This document shows positions 33,461 through 44,133 of a stretch of DNA of 64,000 nt, one piece after another. Source of the DNA: Oscheius dolichura (taxonomy: Eukaryota; Nematoda; Chromadorea; Rhabditida; Rhabditidae); assembly GCA_932521035.1 (NCBI GenBank), contig OW051493.1, positions 6,820,001 to 6,884,000 on the forward strand, read 5' to 3'. The position numbers and the translations under genes were made by a program. Position 1 is the stretch's first letter. Every line of letters starts with the position of its first letter. The notes under the pieces were generated by a model. The model was not told the origin of the DNA. It did not search any database and worked only from the letters and a program-made list of their open reading frames with translations.

Positions 33461-35416
33461 TTACCAAGATGAAAAATCTGACAGTGTTGACTTAACTATT
33501 TTCTTCTTGATAGTAGGACCATTAGTAGAAGACTAAAACGTAGGTGATAATGGTTTTAAAATATCCACTGCTTACCCCATCTATTTTTCGTTTTTCTTCT
33601 CGATTAATATATTTACCAACACCGGTTCCATACTCTTTCGGTTTTATCGCTTCCTTCTTTTTTGTATCAAGATGATCTAATCCTTCCTTTTTGAGGAGTC
33701 CATCTCGCTCTTTCACTACTTCCGCTGCTGCTTCTTCAAATGGATCAACGAATACTTCAGCTCTCATGAAAATAACAGGCTAAATAAAAGAAAATTGACA
33801 TGGATTTTTTAAAACTAGTACATCCATAGGTTCCTCTGTGTCGCCATTGATTTCAACCCTTTCTATTGAAGTTAAGACGTCCATTCCGCCAACTACTCGG
33901 CCAAATATTGTATGTTTACGATCCAAATATTTACATGGCCGAAATGTTATGAAACTGAAACAAGTGTATACTAGAAGTATTACGATGAAACTAACAACTG
34001 TGATGAGTTGGTATTCGTACCCCGATTAGCCATTGATAAAATTCCTCGCGTATCATGAGATAGTCCACAAACCAATTCATCTTCAAATGGTTTGCCCCAA
34101 ATAGATTCTCCACCAGTTCCTTTGCCTGTGGGATCTCCTCCTTGCATCTAAAAGTAGAATGCATAAAAGAAAGAAAATAAATCACCATAAAATTTCGAAT
34201 AACTCTATGAAACTTTGTGTTATTATAATAGCCATTAGTGGAGTGCACAATAAAATTTTCACATGCTTTTGGAGCTTTTTGGGCAAATCTAAAGGGTTTC
34301 ATTCTAGAAATAATTCGAAAGCTCTTACAATTCCAAATTAATGTTTCCATGATTCGTTATAAGTCTAACATATCCATTCCTTTTTACTCTTTGATACTTG
34401 ATGGTATCCTCTGAAAGGACAGCGGCCTTATTATGAGTAACAACATCCATTGCTGTTGAAGTAAAACCAGCGGCCACTCTGCCCTGACTGAAATGAGCAG
34501 CACTGATTTCATCGGCTGTTTCATCTGCAGCAGCTTCAATCTAAAACAACGTTTTCATGTATAATATTTCACTTACTCTCTTAGGCACGTAATCTTTTTT
34601 TAGCTGATCCAGAGCTTCACGGGTTTCATTGTTCATTCTTCTAATGTAAAAGGAAGGTTTGGACATTTCTTTCTTCTCTTGCTCAATTTCTTCTTTTGTT
34701 TTGAGATCAAGTTTGACATGCCGGAAGCTTTCGATATTAAATTTTTCAGGATTATGTGGATCCTGTAAAATACAAACCACATGAAAACTTAACGAAAATG
34801 CTGTACCTGCAGGGTAATAATATCTGCTCGGGTAAAAGGCTGATCATTGAGAAGGTCTTTCAAATGATTTCCTTTTAGATTTAGCTCTTGCACAGTTTCG
34901 TGTGAATAAACATTTCCAGTTGTGCCAATGCAAACTATGTGACTATTTTCAGTAAATTCGCGAAAAGTAATAGGACATCGATATTTTCCTGAATACTATG
35001 CGATTAGAATACAAATGATGAATACCACCATCTGGACTTTTATCAAATTTCAAGTGGACAAGATCTTTGATAGCGAGCTTTTTTCCTGTGCAAGGATTTA
35101 TTCCATGCTTCTTGATATATGGAACTATGTTTCTGAAAACATTTGAGCAAGCCATTTTTAAAGAACTTACGCTAGGTCGAAAATTTCACCGGATGGCGCA
35201 CAAACGGGATCGTCATAAGGTAGTAGGCTCAAGGAGCAATGATTCAAAGGCAGTCTTTTAAATATTGCCCTCTGTATGCGTGTTCCAGAATCTTAATCAA
35301 TTGTATTATGAGACGAACCGATTTTTCTAGAACTAACCATCTTTATGTCCGCCAATAGCTTTCCACTCGGAGCTTGTTAAATAGAGCTTATCCCTTTGAT
35401 GTTGCTTCTTTCCCAT
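33461..35416 (-). CDS. PPIL2: PPIL2-type U-box cyclophilin (spliceosomal peptidyl-prolyl isomerase)
   Basis: Eleven exons (35416-35338, 35291-35171, 35132-35029, 34988-34807, 34762-34577, 34540-34329, 34288-34186, 34147-33999, 33954-33822, 33779-33576, 33532-33461) close into 514 residues; the human protein is about 520. The U-box is in the first 110 residues ([35 protein letters not shown]). The cyclophilin domain has [25 protein letters not shown] and [20 protein letters not shown]; the catalytic arginine and MQGGD glutamine are present. The usual SQFF block reads SSHF across a splice junction. The protein ends in DFSSW as in orthologues. PPIL2 is a nuclear protein tied to the spliceosome and ubiquitination. 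TTTTAG precedes the ATG. It is the first gene of the cluster. Confidence 0.95.
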
Positions 35417-35577
35417 TGATTCTAAAACTTTTTACTGTATAAAGGAAATGCAAGAAGATCGGTATGAACGGTAAAAACAGAACAAAATGAAAAAAAGCAG
35501 AGGCAATATGCGAGGAAAGAAATAAACAAGAGAAAAGCAAGTGCGAAAATCCAATGCGTATTACGTAGGCACAGAAA

Positions 35578-35771
35578 TGTCTAGCGCTCAGCCGACTCTT
35601 GTGCGTGTACAAAAAGGGGCGCTATTTTTGCGGCGTCATGAAAAAAGGTGTCGTCAATTGAAAAATGTTGTTACGCAACAGGCGCGTTGCTATTTCTTCC
35701 CTTTTCTACTGTTTTCGGGTGTTTTCATCACTATGGCTATTGTTTTCCTTGTGTTTATCGGTGAAATCTAG
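35578..35771 (+). CDS. Possible 64-residue single-pass membrane peptide
   Basis: An ATG at 35578 opens a frame ending TAG near 35771. It has a basic N-terminal half and a strong C-terminal hydrophobic helix (FFPFLLFSGVFITMAIVFLVF). It sits upstream of and divergent from PPIL2, where promoter sequence is also expected. No splice partner or family is recognised, and it could be chance. Confidence 0.25.
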
Positions 35772-35829
35772 GGGGGAATGCAGGTCCGCACCCCTACAGG
35801 GCTAGTAGTATTCGCGTAGAACACCCGCA

Positions 35830-36840
35830 GGTAAAGTAACTCATTTTTATTGCTGCCAAATTGTGTACATTCCACAGCGCAATTTTTCCAACTTCACTGG
35901 GCATGTAGTGTCAATGATTATGCCAAGAAATCGGATACAATGCAGAAAAAACGATTCTAAAAAATGAACCCGATGAATTTCTCTGGAGTAGGTCGTGGGT
36001 TTCGAGAATTCAACTGGAACGACTTCATTTGGAGGACGTCGAGGTCGAGGCTCGAGGGGACGAGGGCCTTCTACTTCGGTTCCGGCTAGGGTCCCGTGCC
36101 TTCTTCCGGTCTGGACTCTTGGGGCGGCGATCTCCACTGCTCGTCGAGGCTGATTCCGGGGTCTGTCCAGTGGCGGTCGGGACGGACCCTTGGGCGGCTA
36201 TCGGAGGCGACTTCGAGCGGCTGGTCTCCTTCGGGCTGTGGCAGCCAGGGGCGAGGCGCGACGTTGGTGGGGGCGGGGGCTCGGCTTGCGGCGTGCCTCT
36301 TGTCGGCCGTCTTCGGGGCTCCCATGTGCGGTCTCTTCGTCGGGGTCGGTCGGCTTTGCTTCCTTCTGGGGGCCTGGTTGTCTCCTCCATTGCTCGTGTT
36401 TTCTACCTCTTCACGTGGGCTGACGGCTGGGGCGACAATCTGCAGCGGCTGGCGTCAGCGCTTCGGTGGCGGCTGGTAGTGGCGTCTCCGTGTCGGTTTC
36501 AGGACGTTGTCGATGGCATCTTTTAGATCGGCTACACATCGCAGGAGGCTGAACACGGCGTTTCCAACCGCGTCCATTGCTGGTGTTGTTTCCTCTGGAC
36601 ATTGCCTGATAACGGAGTTCCTGGCCCTCATCGGCGGGCTGTGGTCCTCTATCTGGCTCCAGGCATACATGGCCGGGCCGAGCCGGGCCCTCGGGCCCAA
36701 ATCGGCCATGTATGCTCCCAGGTAGTAAAACCACGGAGTTCATTACTGGCTTCTATTTGCTCCAAAGAACGGTGTTGTTAAAAAAATTTAAAAGAAAAAA
36801 CGTTTCTGTGCGCGGGCCTGGCCGGGCCCGCCTAATATTC
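35830..36840 (-). other. GC-rich island with coding-like frames, origin unknown
   Basis: The GC content jumps sharply from AT-rich flanks at about 36000. Minus-strand frames look protein-like: one at 36709-36455 includes MYAWSQIEDHSPPMRARN and FSLLRCVADLKDAIDNVLK. A Ser/Arg/Pro-rich frame runs over 36390-36025. A third frame ends near 35847 with its stop overlapping AATAAA (GCAATAAAAATGA). They are in different phases and could be joined by splicing, but I could not find a unique model. The right edge has a GGCCGGGCC-rich palindrome (36664-36713) and another GGCCCG-rich patch near 36815. It could be a single unknown gene, or a decayed retroelement gag-like piece. Confidence 0.4.
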
Positions 36841-36937
36841 AAGACGATGCCCTCCATGTGTCCACCACGATTTCATTTGGAACATTTATTCGGGCGTTCG
36901 TTTCAATTTCCCATCAAAAATAGAGAATATGATACGT

Positions 36938-38189
36938 TTATTCAAGTTCTAATAGCTTCTCTGGCTCATATGCCCTTTTGCTAATCCTTTCCGGAATCGT
37001 GGGAGTCTTCTTCGCCAGCTTCATCCTCATAGTATCATATAAAGTCACATGATGTACTTTCTTCAGTACTTTCGGCAACGCTCCCGTCTCCTTTTCACTT
37101 TGCAGGATGCTAGCGTTCCTCGGAGGTGGTTTGGGAGGATCTTCCGCCAAGTCGCCTCCCACGTGGAACGGTTTCAATACTGTAAATAGTTTGTTTATTC
37201 AACGCGGATAAGACAACCTCTGGTTTGTTGATTTTCCACAAATCGAGGCGACTGAAGAGGACTAATGGCTGGAACCATTGGAGGAGAAGGAAATAGCGGT
37301 CCCACATCTAAAATAGTACTTCTATTTAGTTTGGAAGAGAGCATACAATGAGAGGAGTTGTAGACAAAATTAGACGATGGCGTCAGCATATGAGGATAGG
37401 CATAGTCTGGAAGTTTTCGATTTCATGAAAAGAAAAAATTATGTCTTTCCCAACAATTGTATTATGTTAACTAACCAAGCTTACTCCTATTTTGATAAAG
37501 AGAAGGCATTGTTCCTGGAGCAGGGACTACTTGGTGTGGAGTGCTGAAGGCGACGGGTTGAGGAGTGCCACAGAGACTCGGAGAAAATGCCATAGACGGG
37601 GGACATCTGGCCTCTGGTTTTCGTGAACTTGGAGGAGTGAACAATGACGATTCTGTGGAGGTAGAGGAGAGGGAAGGCGACGGAGGGAGCTGCTTCTCCC
37701 GGACAACGGATTCCTTCCTTTTCGGAAGCCTCGGCGGTTTTCGAACAAGTCTTCTTTTCACAGGAGGTTCTTCCATTTTCTCAGGATCATTCCTTTTTGG
37801 TCCCTGATTGTCTAGATCTGAAAGGGATATGTTCTATCAGTAAATAAAGGGAACTCGCCAAGAAATGAAGGATCAGTACTGGAAATATCCTTTTCCTGTG
37901 CGGAAAGGTAGTTTTCTTCTTCATCCGGGTCCACTATTCCAAAATCCTGTGGGAGAGCCTCAGGGAATGAGGCGGCCATTTCATAGTCGCCGGTCTTCGT
38001 CCTCTTCAGAATGCTCGTCCGATCCTCGCTGAAGATGTAGTCCCTTGACTGTACCATGTCTTCTTTCTTGGTAGAGGAAGTTTTCTGACCCATGGAGGCG
38101 GTAGAAAAGCGAAGAATGCACCCAGCAGATGGACGGCGGGGGGTGACGAGGAGGCCAAGCGGCGTTTCAAAGCGTTTTCCGTACAGCAT
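36938..38189 (-). CDS. Uncharacterised Ser/Pro-rich basic protein (likely nuclear)
   Basis: Four exons (38189-37880, 37817-37485, 37406-37218, 37179-36938) close into 357 residues. There is no recognised domain. The sequence is disordered-looking, with many S/T-P sites (FETPLGLLVTPRRPS, SPSLCGTPQPV, TPHQVVP), a basic cluster (PPVKRRLVRKPPRLPKRK) and three similar short motifs with IL after a small residue (GCILRF, TSILKR, NASILQ). This style is typical of cell-cycle or chromatin scaffold proteins phosphorylated by proline-directed kinases, but that is inference. It is divergent from the dienelactone hydrolase gene, 211 bp away. The first splice junction (A|GT at 37880) was chosen because it is the one that keeps frame. 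Confidence 0.6.
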
Positions 38190-38400
38190 CGCTTTTTCTT
38201 GATCTCCACCCAAAAACTAGCGACTTCTGTTCATTCTGACTTTATTTATAGAAGTAAAGAGCAATTCATGGCCTCTTTCCTGTGATTGCCCGGTATTGAT
38301 CGTCGCGCTTGTTGATAAATGTTGACCTGTGGTGCCACCTGCACCTCCTTTGACCGCTTCTTTCTCTTTTCGCTCCATATATTGGCCCCTTTTCAGCTTA

Positions 38401-39321
38401 ATGGAAATAGAACATCGTTCTTTTGAATATAAAGGGGAGGATGGCAGTATTTTTGAAGGGCTGCTAGCCCTGCCAAAGTAAGTATCCATAAAAATAGGAG
38501 GAACGCCTTTAGAAGCCGTTCCGGCCCCCTTCCCGGTGTCCTCATCTTCCATGCTTTTGGTGGCTGTGGCCATTTTGAGATGGAAAGGGCAAAAGAACTG
38601 GCCAAGGTCTGTTTCCCACTTCTTTAGAGACAAAAAGTTCTTTTTGCAGCTGGGCTATGCAGCCCTGGCGGCCGATGTCTATGGCAAGGGAAAGAGAGGC
38701 AAAAACGTCGACGAGAACAGGGCACTGATGTCTCCGTTGAGGGAGGACAGACCAGGGAAGCTGAAACACAACCTCGTGGCTGCTTACAATGCACTGAAGG
38801 GGGAAGAGGAGGTCAACGGGGAGAGGATAGGAGCCATCGGTTATTGTTTTGGAGGGCTGTGTGCCCTGGACTTGGCCCGCCACCGACTAGGGGCCAAAGT
38901 GGCCATCTCCTTCCATGGAACATTTGATCCTCTGCCGGGAACGACTAACGAGCCCATCGAGACGACTATTCAGGTAGGCCGGGGAGAATGGACCAGATGA
39001 TAACAGTTGGGATATTCCCCTCTCTGAAATTTGTCGGCCTTCAGATCCACCACGGAGATGCTGACTTCCACATAAAAAAGGAGTCAATCGACGGGATCCA
39101 CCAGGAGATGAGGGAACGCGACGCCGACTGGTCCTTCTGTACCTACGGAAAAGCTGCTCACGGGTTCACTGAACCAGGTAGGACAACCCCTGTCTCCTTG
39201 GTTGAATAGAGATTTTCTAGAATCGGATAAATGGCAGAGGCCCGGCATCGGCTACAACCGGGAGGCCGATATCCGCTCTTGGGCCGCCGCCACGGCTCTG
39301 CTCCGAGAGAAGCTTCAATGA
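38401..39321 (+). CDS. Dienelactone hydrolase family protein, copy 1
   Basis: Five exons (38401-38477, 38513-38606, 38650-38973, 39045-39177, 39221-39321) close into 242 residues. It is an alpha/beta hydrolase of the DLH type. The nucleophile Cys is in IGYCFGGLCALDLAR, the catalytic Asp in HHGDADFH and the His in AAHGFTEP, so the Cys-Asp-His triad is complete. PGVLIFHAFGGCGHFEMERAKELAK and GYAALAADVYGKGKRG are the other family blocks. Substrates of animal members are poorly known. Bacterial relatives open dienelactone rings. CTTTTCAG lies four bases before the ATG, a likely trans-splice acceptor, and AATAAA follows the stop by a few bases. It is duplicated in tandem with the next gene. Confidence 0.9.
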
Positions 39322-39508
39322 TCTGATAATAAAGACTCTCAGCTAACAATTTCCTCGCTCGAGAAGGCACACAGAATGTTATACCCGTCATCAGAGATTA
39401 CCCTGGCAATTGACCACAGCGGTGAACTTTGGTGACACGCGCACATCGCTTTCGTATTTACCAGTCGTTATCGCAACCATTTATTCTGCTATGTTCCACC
39501 AGGCTAAA

Positions 39509-40448
39509 ATGGAAATTGAACATCATTCTCTGGATTATAAGGCGGAGGATGGAACCGTCTTCGAGGGCTACTTGGCCCTTCCCAAGTAAGTCGAGCTGTC
39601 TCCCTAAATGCTAGAGTAAAACACAATTGCCTCTCATATTCCCGTGCCCGTCTCCCTCCCCGAACTCCCTTTATCCAGATTGCGCTCTTCTTCTCTTCCC
39701 GGCGTCCTCATCTTCCACGCCTTCGGCGGCTGTGGCCATTTCGAAATGGAAAAGGCCAAAGAGTTGGCAAAGTTAGGCTTTGTAGCACTGGCAGCCGACG
39801 TCTACGGCAAAGGAAAGCGAGCCGCGACCATTGAATCGGGAATGGCCCTGGTGGCCCCGCTGAGAGACGACAGGAGGAACCTATTGAGGAAGCATCTGCT
39901 GGCAGCTTATAATGCCCTCAAAGGAGTGGATGGAGTCAATGGGGACAAGGTAAGGGAGTGGAAAAGTAAAAAAGGATGGACCTAGATCGCCGCGATGGGT
40001 TACTGCCTCGGTGGCTTGTGCTCTCTGGATCTGGCGCGCCATAAGGTTGGGCTGAAGGTGGCCATCTCCTTCCACGGGACACTGACCCCCCTGCCGGATG
40101 AGCCTCGCGACCACATCGACACAACTGTCCAGGTAAGGGAAAGGCACTCAGAGAGAAGGGAAAGAGCAGGTCCACAATGGAGATGCCGACATCCACGTGA
40201 AAAGGAGGCCATAGAAGAGTTTGTCCAGGAGATGAGAGACCGCGACGTGGACTGGTCTTTCTTGACATACGGAAAAGCCATGCACGGTTTCACAGAACCG
40301 GGTAAGTAATTTGAACCGGGAGTGAATGTCTAACTGTGGCAGTTTAGAAGTCGACAAGCTAGAGAAACCCGGCCTGGGATACAATAAAGAGGCTGATGTG
40401 AGATCGTGGGCCGCGGCTACGGCTCTCCTCAAGGAAAAACTCATGTGA
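39509..40448 (+). CDS. Dienelactone hydrolase family protein, copy 2, apparent one-base frameshift
   Basis: Exons 39509-39585, 39679-39949, 39986-40132, 40170-40301 and 40348-40448 parallel copy 1 but lack its second intron. The nucleophile (MGYCLGGLCSLDLAR) and histidine (AMHGFTEP) are kept. In exon 4, just after the catalytic Asp block (HNGDADIHV), copy 1 has CACATAAAAAAGGAG whereas copy 2 has CACGTGAAAAGGAG, one base short. The normal frame then meets TAG within five codons, and the family sequence (EAIEEFVQEMRDRDVDWSF) resumes in another frame. Options are a recent pseudogene, a sequencing or assembly error in the A-run, or use of an alternative acceptor that would delete the Asp loop. 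Intron 4 contains a TGTCTAACTGTGGC motif. Confidence 0.8.
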
Positions 40449-41453
40449 TCTTGTATAAATGAGAAGATAGTTCTTGTTTACTCGCGATTGCCAATTGGCG
40501 TTTTCTTCCCTCCCCATCTCCAACTTGTCATTCAGCTTCTGGATGACAAGTGGGCGACGCGGGCATTCCTCTGCGTGGGTCGCCATCCCGGCGATGACTC
40601 CTCTACCACTCCAGGAAGTTGCTGTCTTGCAGGGGAGTGCCATCAAACCCCCTTCTTTCATCTTGATCAAGAAGGCCGCCTCCTTGGCTCGACCCATCCA
40701 TCCTCCGGCTTCTTCTCCGCCGACTGGGTGGTCTCTGCCCGTTGATCGGCCACCGTTCTCTTCTTTCGTCGTCTCACCGTTACATCCTCCAGATCCACCA
40801 AGATTTCTCCTTTTTCATCTTTCCTTCTTCCTCCTCGTGATTACATTGCTGAACAGAACCGGATCCTCCAGGACCACCTTTTCCGGATCTCCTTCACTGT
40901 CTGCTTCAAGTAGCCGAGTACTCCAGTGTGGAATTTTGCTGAAGACTGGGTTTTACGGGGGCACTGCTCCATGGGATGCTGATGGATCGTGGCTTTAGTT
41001 CCGCATTTCTGAATCATCGCCTAATCGTAAAGGAGGTCATCCTCCTGGCTCTTCACCGCCAAGGTCCCACTGCTCCTATCCCGGCCGATCCGGGCAGATT
41101 TGGACTAGACGACTTTAGTAGATGGGAAGAACTCCATTATTTCGACGTAACGAATCAGTTCATTCCCGGTCAGAAGAACAGGGTTGTTTGCCGCTGTCGC
41201 CAGTAAAGTGACCCAACCGAGGAGGACGATGTTTTCCGGTCGCCTACCATTGATAGTGCCGTGCACACGCACAAAAAGACTTCCAGTAGCCGGTAGTAGA
41301 AAAGATTTATCGCTTTAGGAAAGAGCTTATCACCAACTGGGACGATGCTATAACACGCAACTGATAGCAATCAATAGCTCCAACCGGGGGCTCCTCCAGC
41401 CCGTAATCCTCTCCTATCCATCCTTTGACTATGCCCATCTCCCGGTTTGCAGG
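40449..41453. other. Intergenic, unresolved open frames
   Basis: Several frames overlap on both strands (for example plus 40976-41206 and minus 40697-40359), with basic or Ser/Pro-rich translations. None has a domain, a clean splice chain or a partner exon. The right end is the upstream region of the membrane-protein gene. Confidence 0.35.
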
Positions 41454-42504
41454 ATGTCCTCCACGATAGGATCTATAGAGGAGAAGAAGGCGATCGAAGA
41501 CGACTTGGAGAGTATAGATCCGGATGTGGACATCATTAAGCGGGGCAATTGTACCAAAAGGTAGGGGACCTCTGGCCATGGGGGAGATCCTCCCATTTCA
41601 GACTGGGAGGTCTCCTCCTCCGGGTGGGCATTTCGCTTCTCATGATAGGCGCCTGTGCAGGAGCATTGATATGGTCTTTCGAGAAAGGTAGCCCTGCCTC
41701 TATTCTCGCTATTTGAATTGTTTCAAGGCGAGTCGGGGGAGGTGGTGAAGAACAAGACGAGGGATTCCTCGAAAGATTTCAACATCGGGATTAATGAATA
41801 CACGAAGACGGAGGGGACATATGCCATCACCTACCGGCAGCCGGACTCGGAGAACAACAACAAACTATCGGTTGGTCTGGGGGTGGCTGACGGGCAGACG
41901 GGGGACAGTTCAGGAACCGGACATCTGGCCCTCTTACTGGATACAGGACAACGACGGGAAGAGACTCGTCCACAAGAGGGACAACCAGACCGTTGTTTAT
42001 CTCTTCGAGCACTACTCCTACTGGGTACGGTACGACAAGAAGGGGGAGATCGTGGTGAGCCCTGCTCTTCTTATTTCCAATATCGGATTGAGGCCTGTCA
42101 ATACGACCACATAACCAACTACCAGGTCTATATCACCCGGCTCGGGCTGAACAACCTCGTCCGGGACCATTCGGCCTACGTGAGTTGCCGGCCCGTCTGC
42201 CTTAGCCCCTCCCCTCCTTTAGGAAACCACCCACAACCATAAAGTGGTCTATATCTACAACGGCGACCCCTCGGATGTCATCTACGAGGGCACCCCACAG
42301 AGTGCCTTCCTCGTCACGACGTATGCCGACGCCCAGACCGGGCTGCTCATCGGATGGGATACCTACTTCACCTCGTCTGCCAATTCTTCGCTGGTCTACG
42401 AGATCTCCTACTGGTATGACAACATGGTCGAGGGAGAGGACAGCGCGGAGAAATTCGACCCGCCGGCCGAGTGCCAGCCTATCGTCGTCGTCCCCACCCA
42501 CTAG
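41454..42504 (+). CDS. Novel type II membrane protein with large extracellular domain
   Basis: Six exons (41454-41560, 41602-41687, 41728-41870, 41914-42054, 42093-42179, 42223-42504) close into 281 residues. A 36-residue acidic cytosolic head is followed by one membrane helix (VGISLLMIGACAGALIWSF). Next is an extracellular domain rich in Tyr/Trp and Asn sites (IWPSYWIQDNDGKRLVH, YSYWVRYDKKGEI, HKVVYIYNGDP, LIGWDTYFTSSANSS), ending in a Pro/Val tail. I do not recognise the fold. The beta-rich, aromatic pattern suggests a single globular ectodomain. GTTTGCAG lies one base before the ATG, suggesting trans-splicing. AATAAA signals follow near 42532. Confidence 0.8.
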
Positions 42505-42852
42505 AACTCGCTGTATATACAAATTGAAAGCTAATAAAAATAAAGAGTCAATTTCCATTTTATCGCTTTCCCCACTAGATAGTCTCTATAGAAGCGGTTC
42601 ATGGCCGGAAGACTGGGTCCCGCGCCGGCAGATCATCCGCCGTGGCCACACCCCTTTTGCCGAGCAGGCCCGGCACCCCCTACCATAAAACAGCATCTTT
42701 TTGTTTTTTTTTAAATAAAAGCGAATAATGATTCCTTTTCATTTTTTTATTTTATTGAAATATTTTAGATTTTCCCAGCTGAAATATTGAAGACGCCCGA
42801 GATTGCCTCCCTGAATGATGTGAGTCGAGAATTACCCGGCCTTCAAATAAAA
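42505..42852. other. Intergenic with polyadenylation signals
   Basis: Contains AATAAA signals for the upstream gene and a short GC-rich stretch (42590-42690) with an unsupported frame. A TTTTAG acceptor near 42769 is followed by frame that stays open into the MADF gene, so its 5' end may reach here. Confidence 0.4.
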
Positions 42853-44133
42853 ATGGTTTTAGAAAAGGGAAAAATGTCTTTCAGAGACTCGTATAGACTG
42901 GGAGACGATCACATCGAGCCCACGTTTAATTTAAAACTTATCGAGGCCGTGAAACATAGCCGCTGTCTGTATGACTCCACCGACAGGCAGTACCGCAGCT
43001 CTGAATATAAAAATAGAGTGGGTTCCGCATCCAAATCCTTTCTATTTCCTATTTTCAGGTTTGGAATCGTCTTGTACAGGTCCTGGGCTTTGAAGGCGAC
43101 TCCAGGACCCTGTATGCCCGGTGGAAACAGCTCCGAGACAAGTGGGCCCTTCATAAATGGACGGGAATCTCCTTTTTAGATATGGAAAGGAGAAAAGGAA
43201 GGCGAAATACAATAATGACCAGAGCTCGTGGCAGTATTACAAGCATCTGCACTTCCTCGACCCGCACATGATCGACCGGACACAGCAGCAGTCGCCGTCG
43301 AGGAAGGAAAGCGTCGACATGGTGGGACAGCCTCTCCCCTTCTGAAAATAGCAACTCATTCAGTTTTTTAAGCAACAGCAACAAGCCGTGACCGACCCCA
43401 ACTGGGGAGTGTCGCTGATCGAGGAAGTCCGTATCCATCCCTGTCTCTTCGACATCCGAGACCCGAAATACCGACATTCCGACTGCCGGAACCAGGCCTG
43501 GCAGGAAGTCATCAAGAATCTGAACTTTCCCGGTGAGTCGAAGTCTCCTTTATTCCAGGCCAAACACGATAATTGTCTAAAATTTCCTTTTCTTAGGATT
43601 CCCCCGCGTTTCAGGAGACGTGAATGCGATGTACAAGCAGTGGAAAAAGTTGAGAGACCGATATGTCAGGGAAAAACGACGAATAAGGGAACAGACGAAC
43701 CGGGGACTGGCGGAGGACAGCACGTGGGACCTGTTCCATCACATGTCCTGGATGGATCCGTACTTGGACGAGCGAGCCCAGTGAGTTGCCGACAACTTTA
43801 GCCAATTTATCTATCTTTAGAAGGATGGAAAGAGAATATTTCAGACACGTGAAGAGAAAACACGAGACAGATACGTGGTCCGACCAGGAAATGGACGAGA
43901 TGCGAGCTGAATCGGCTCTGGGGTATGCGGCAGTCATTGAGAAGAGAACTGGCGGAGGTGAGCCGCCTCCCAGCTGATATTCGACCATTTTAGCTGATGT
44001 GCTTCTCGATGGAGACAGTGCTTTCGCTGCCTCAGTTGTCAGTGATCTACGCTCCCTGCCCGAGAATGCCAGAAATATGGCTAGGGTGCAAATCGAGCAT
44101 TTGTTGGAGAACGGGCCGGGTAATAATTATTAA
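42853..44133 (+). CDS. Double MADF domain protein with C-terminal BESS motif
   Basis: Seven exons (42853-43017, 43059-43141, 43180-43321, 43364-43532, 43615-43780, 43821-43957, 43994-44133) close into 333 residues. Two MADF (Myb/SANT-like) DNA-binding domains are evident. The first runs from FNLKLIEAVKHSRCLYDSTD through TLYARWKQLRDKY. The second runs from GVSLIEEVRIHPCLFDIRD through MYKQWKKLRDRYVREKRR. The C-terminal segment SAFAASVVSDLRSL with a following helix resembles a BESS protein-interaction motif. Such proteins are transcription factors, many in insects and nematodes. Two MADF domains in one protein are less usual. The start is uncertain, since the frame is open upstream to an acceptor near 42769 and there is a second in-frame ATG at 42874. 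Confidence 0.88.

Larger units (their letters stand above)
27992..35416 (-). other. Operon-like cluster PPIL2 - TUT - PGAP1
   Basis: Three same-strand genes follow each other with 56 bp (33405-33460) and 106 bp (30573-30678) between stop and next start. The first gap carries AATAAA at 33454-33449 and an AG acceptor immediately before the next ATG. This spacing matches nematode operons, in which downstream messages receive an SL2-type leader. Trans-splicing itself is inferred, not seen. Confidence 0.65.

Noticed and set aside
40359..40697. 112-residue minus-strand frame
   Set aside because: Overlaps the last exon of the dienelactone hydrolase copy 2; no domain and no exon partner found.
40474..40998. 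174-residue plus-strand Ser/Pro-rich frame
   Set aside because: Low-complexity composition, no domain, competing frame on the other strand.
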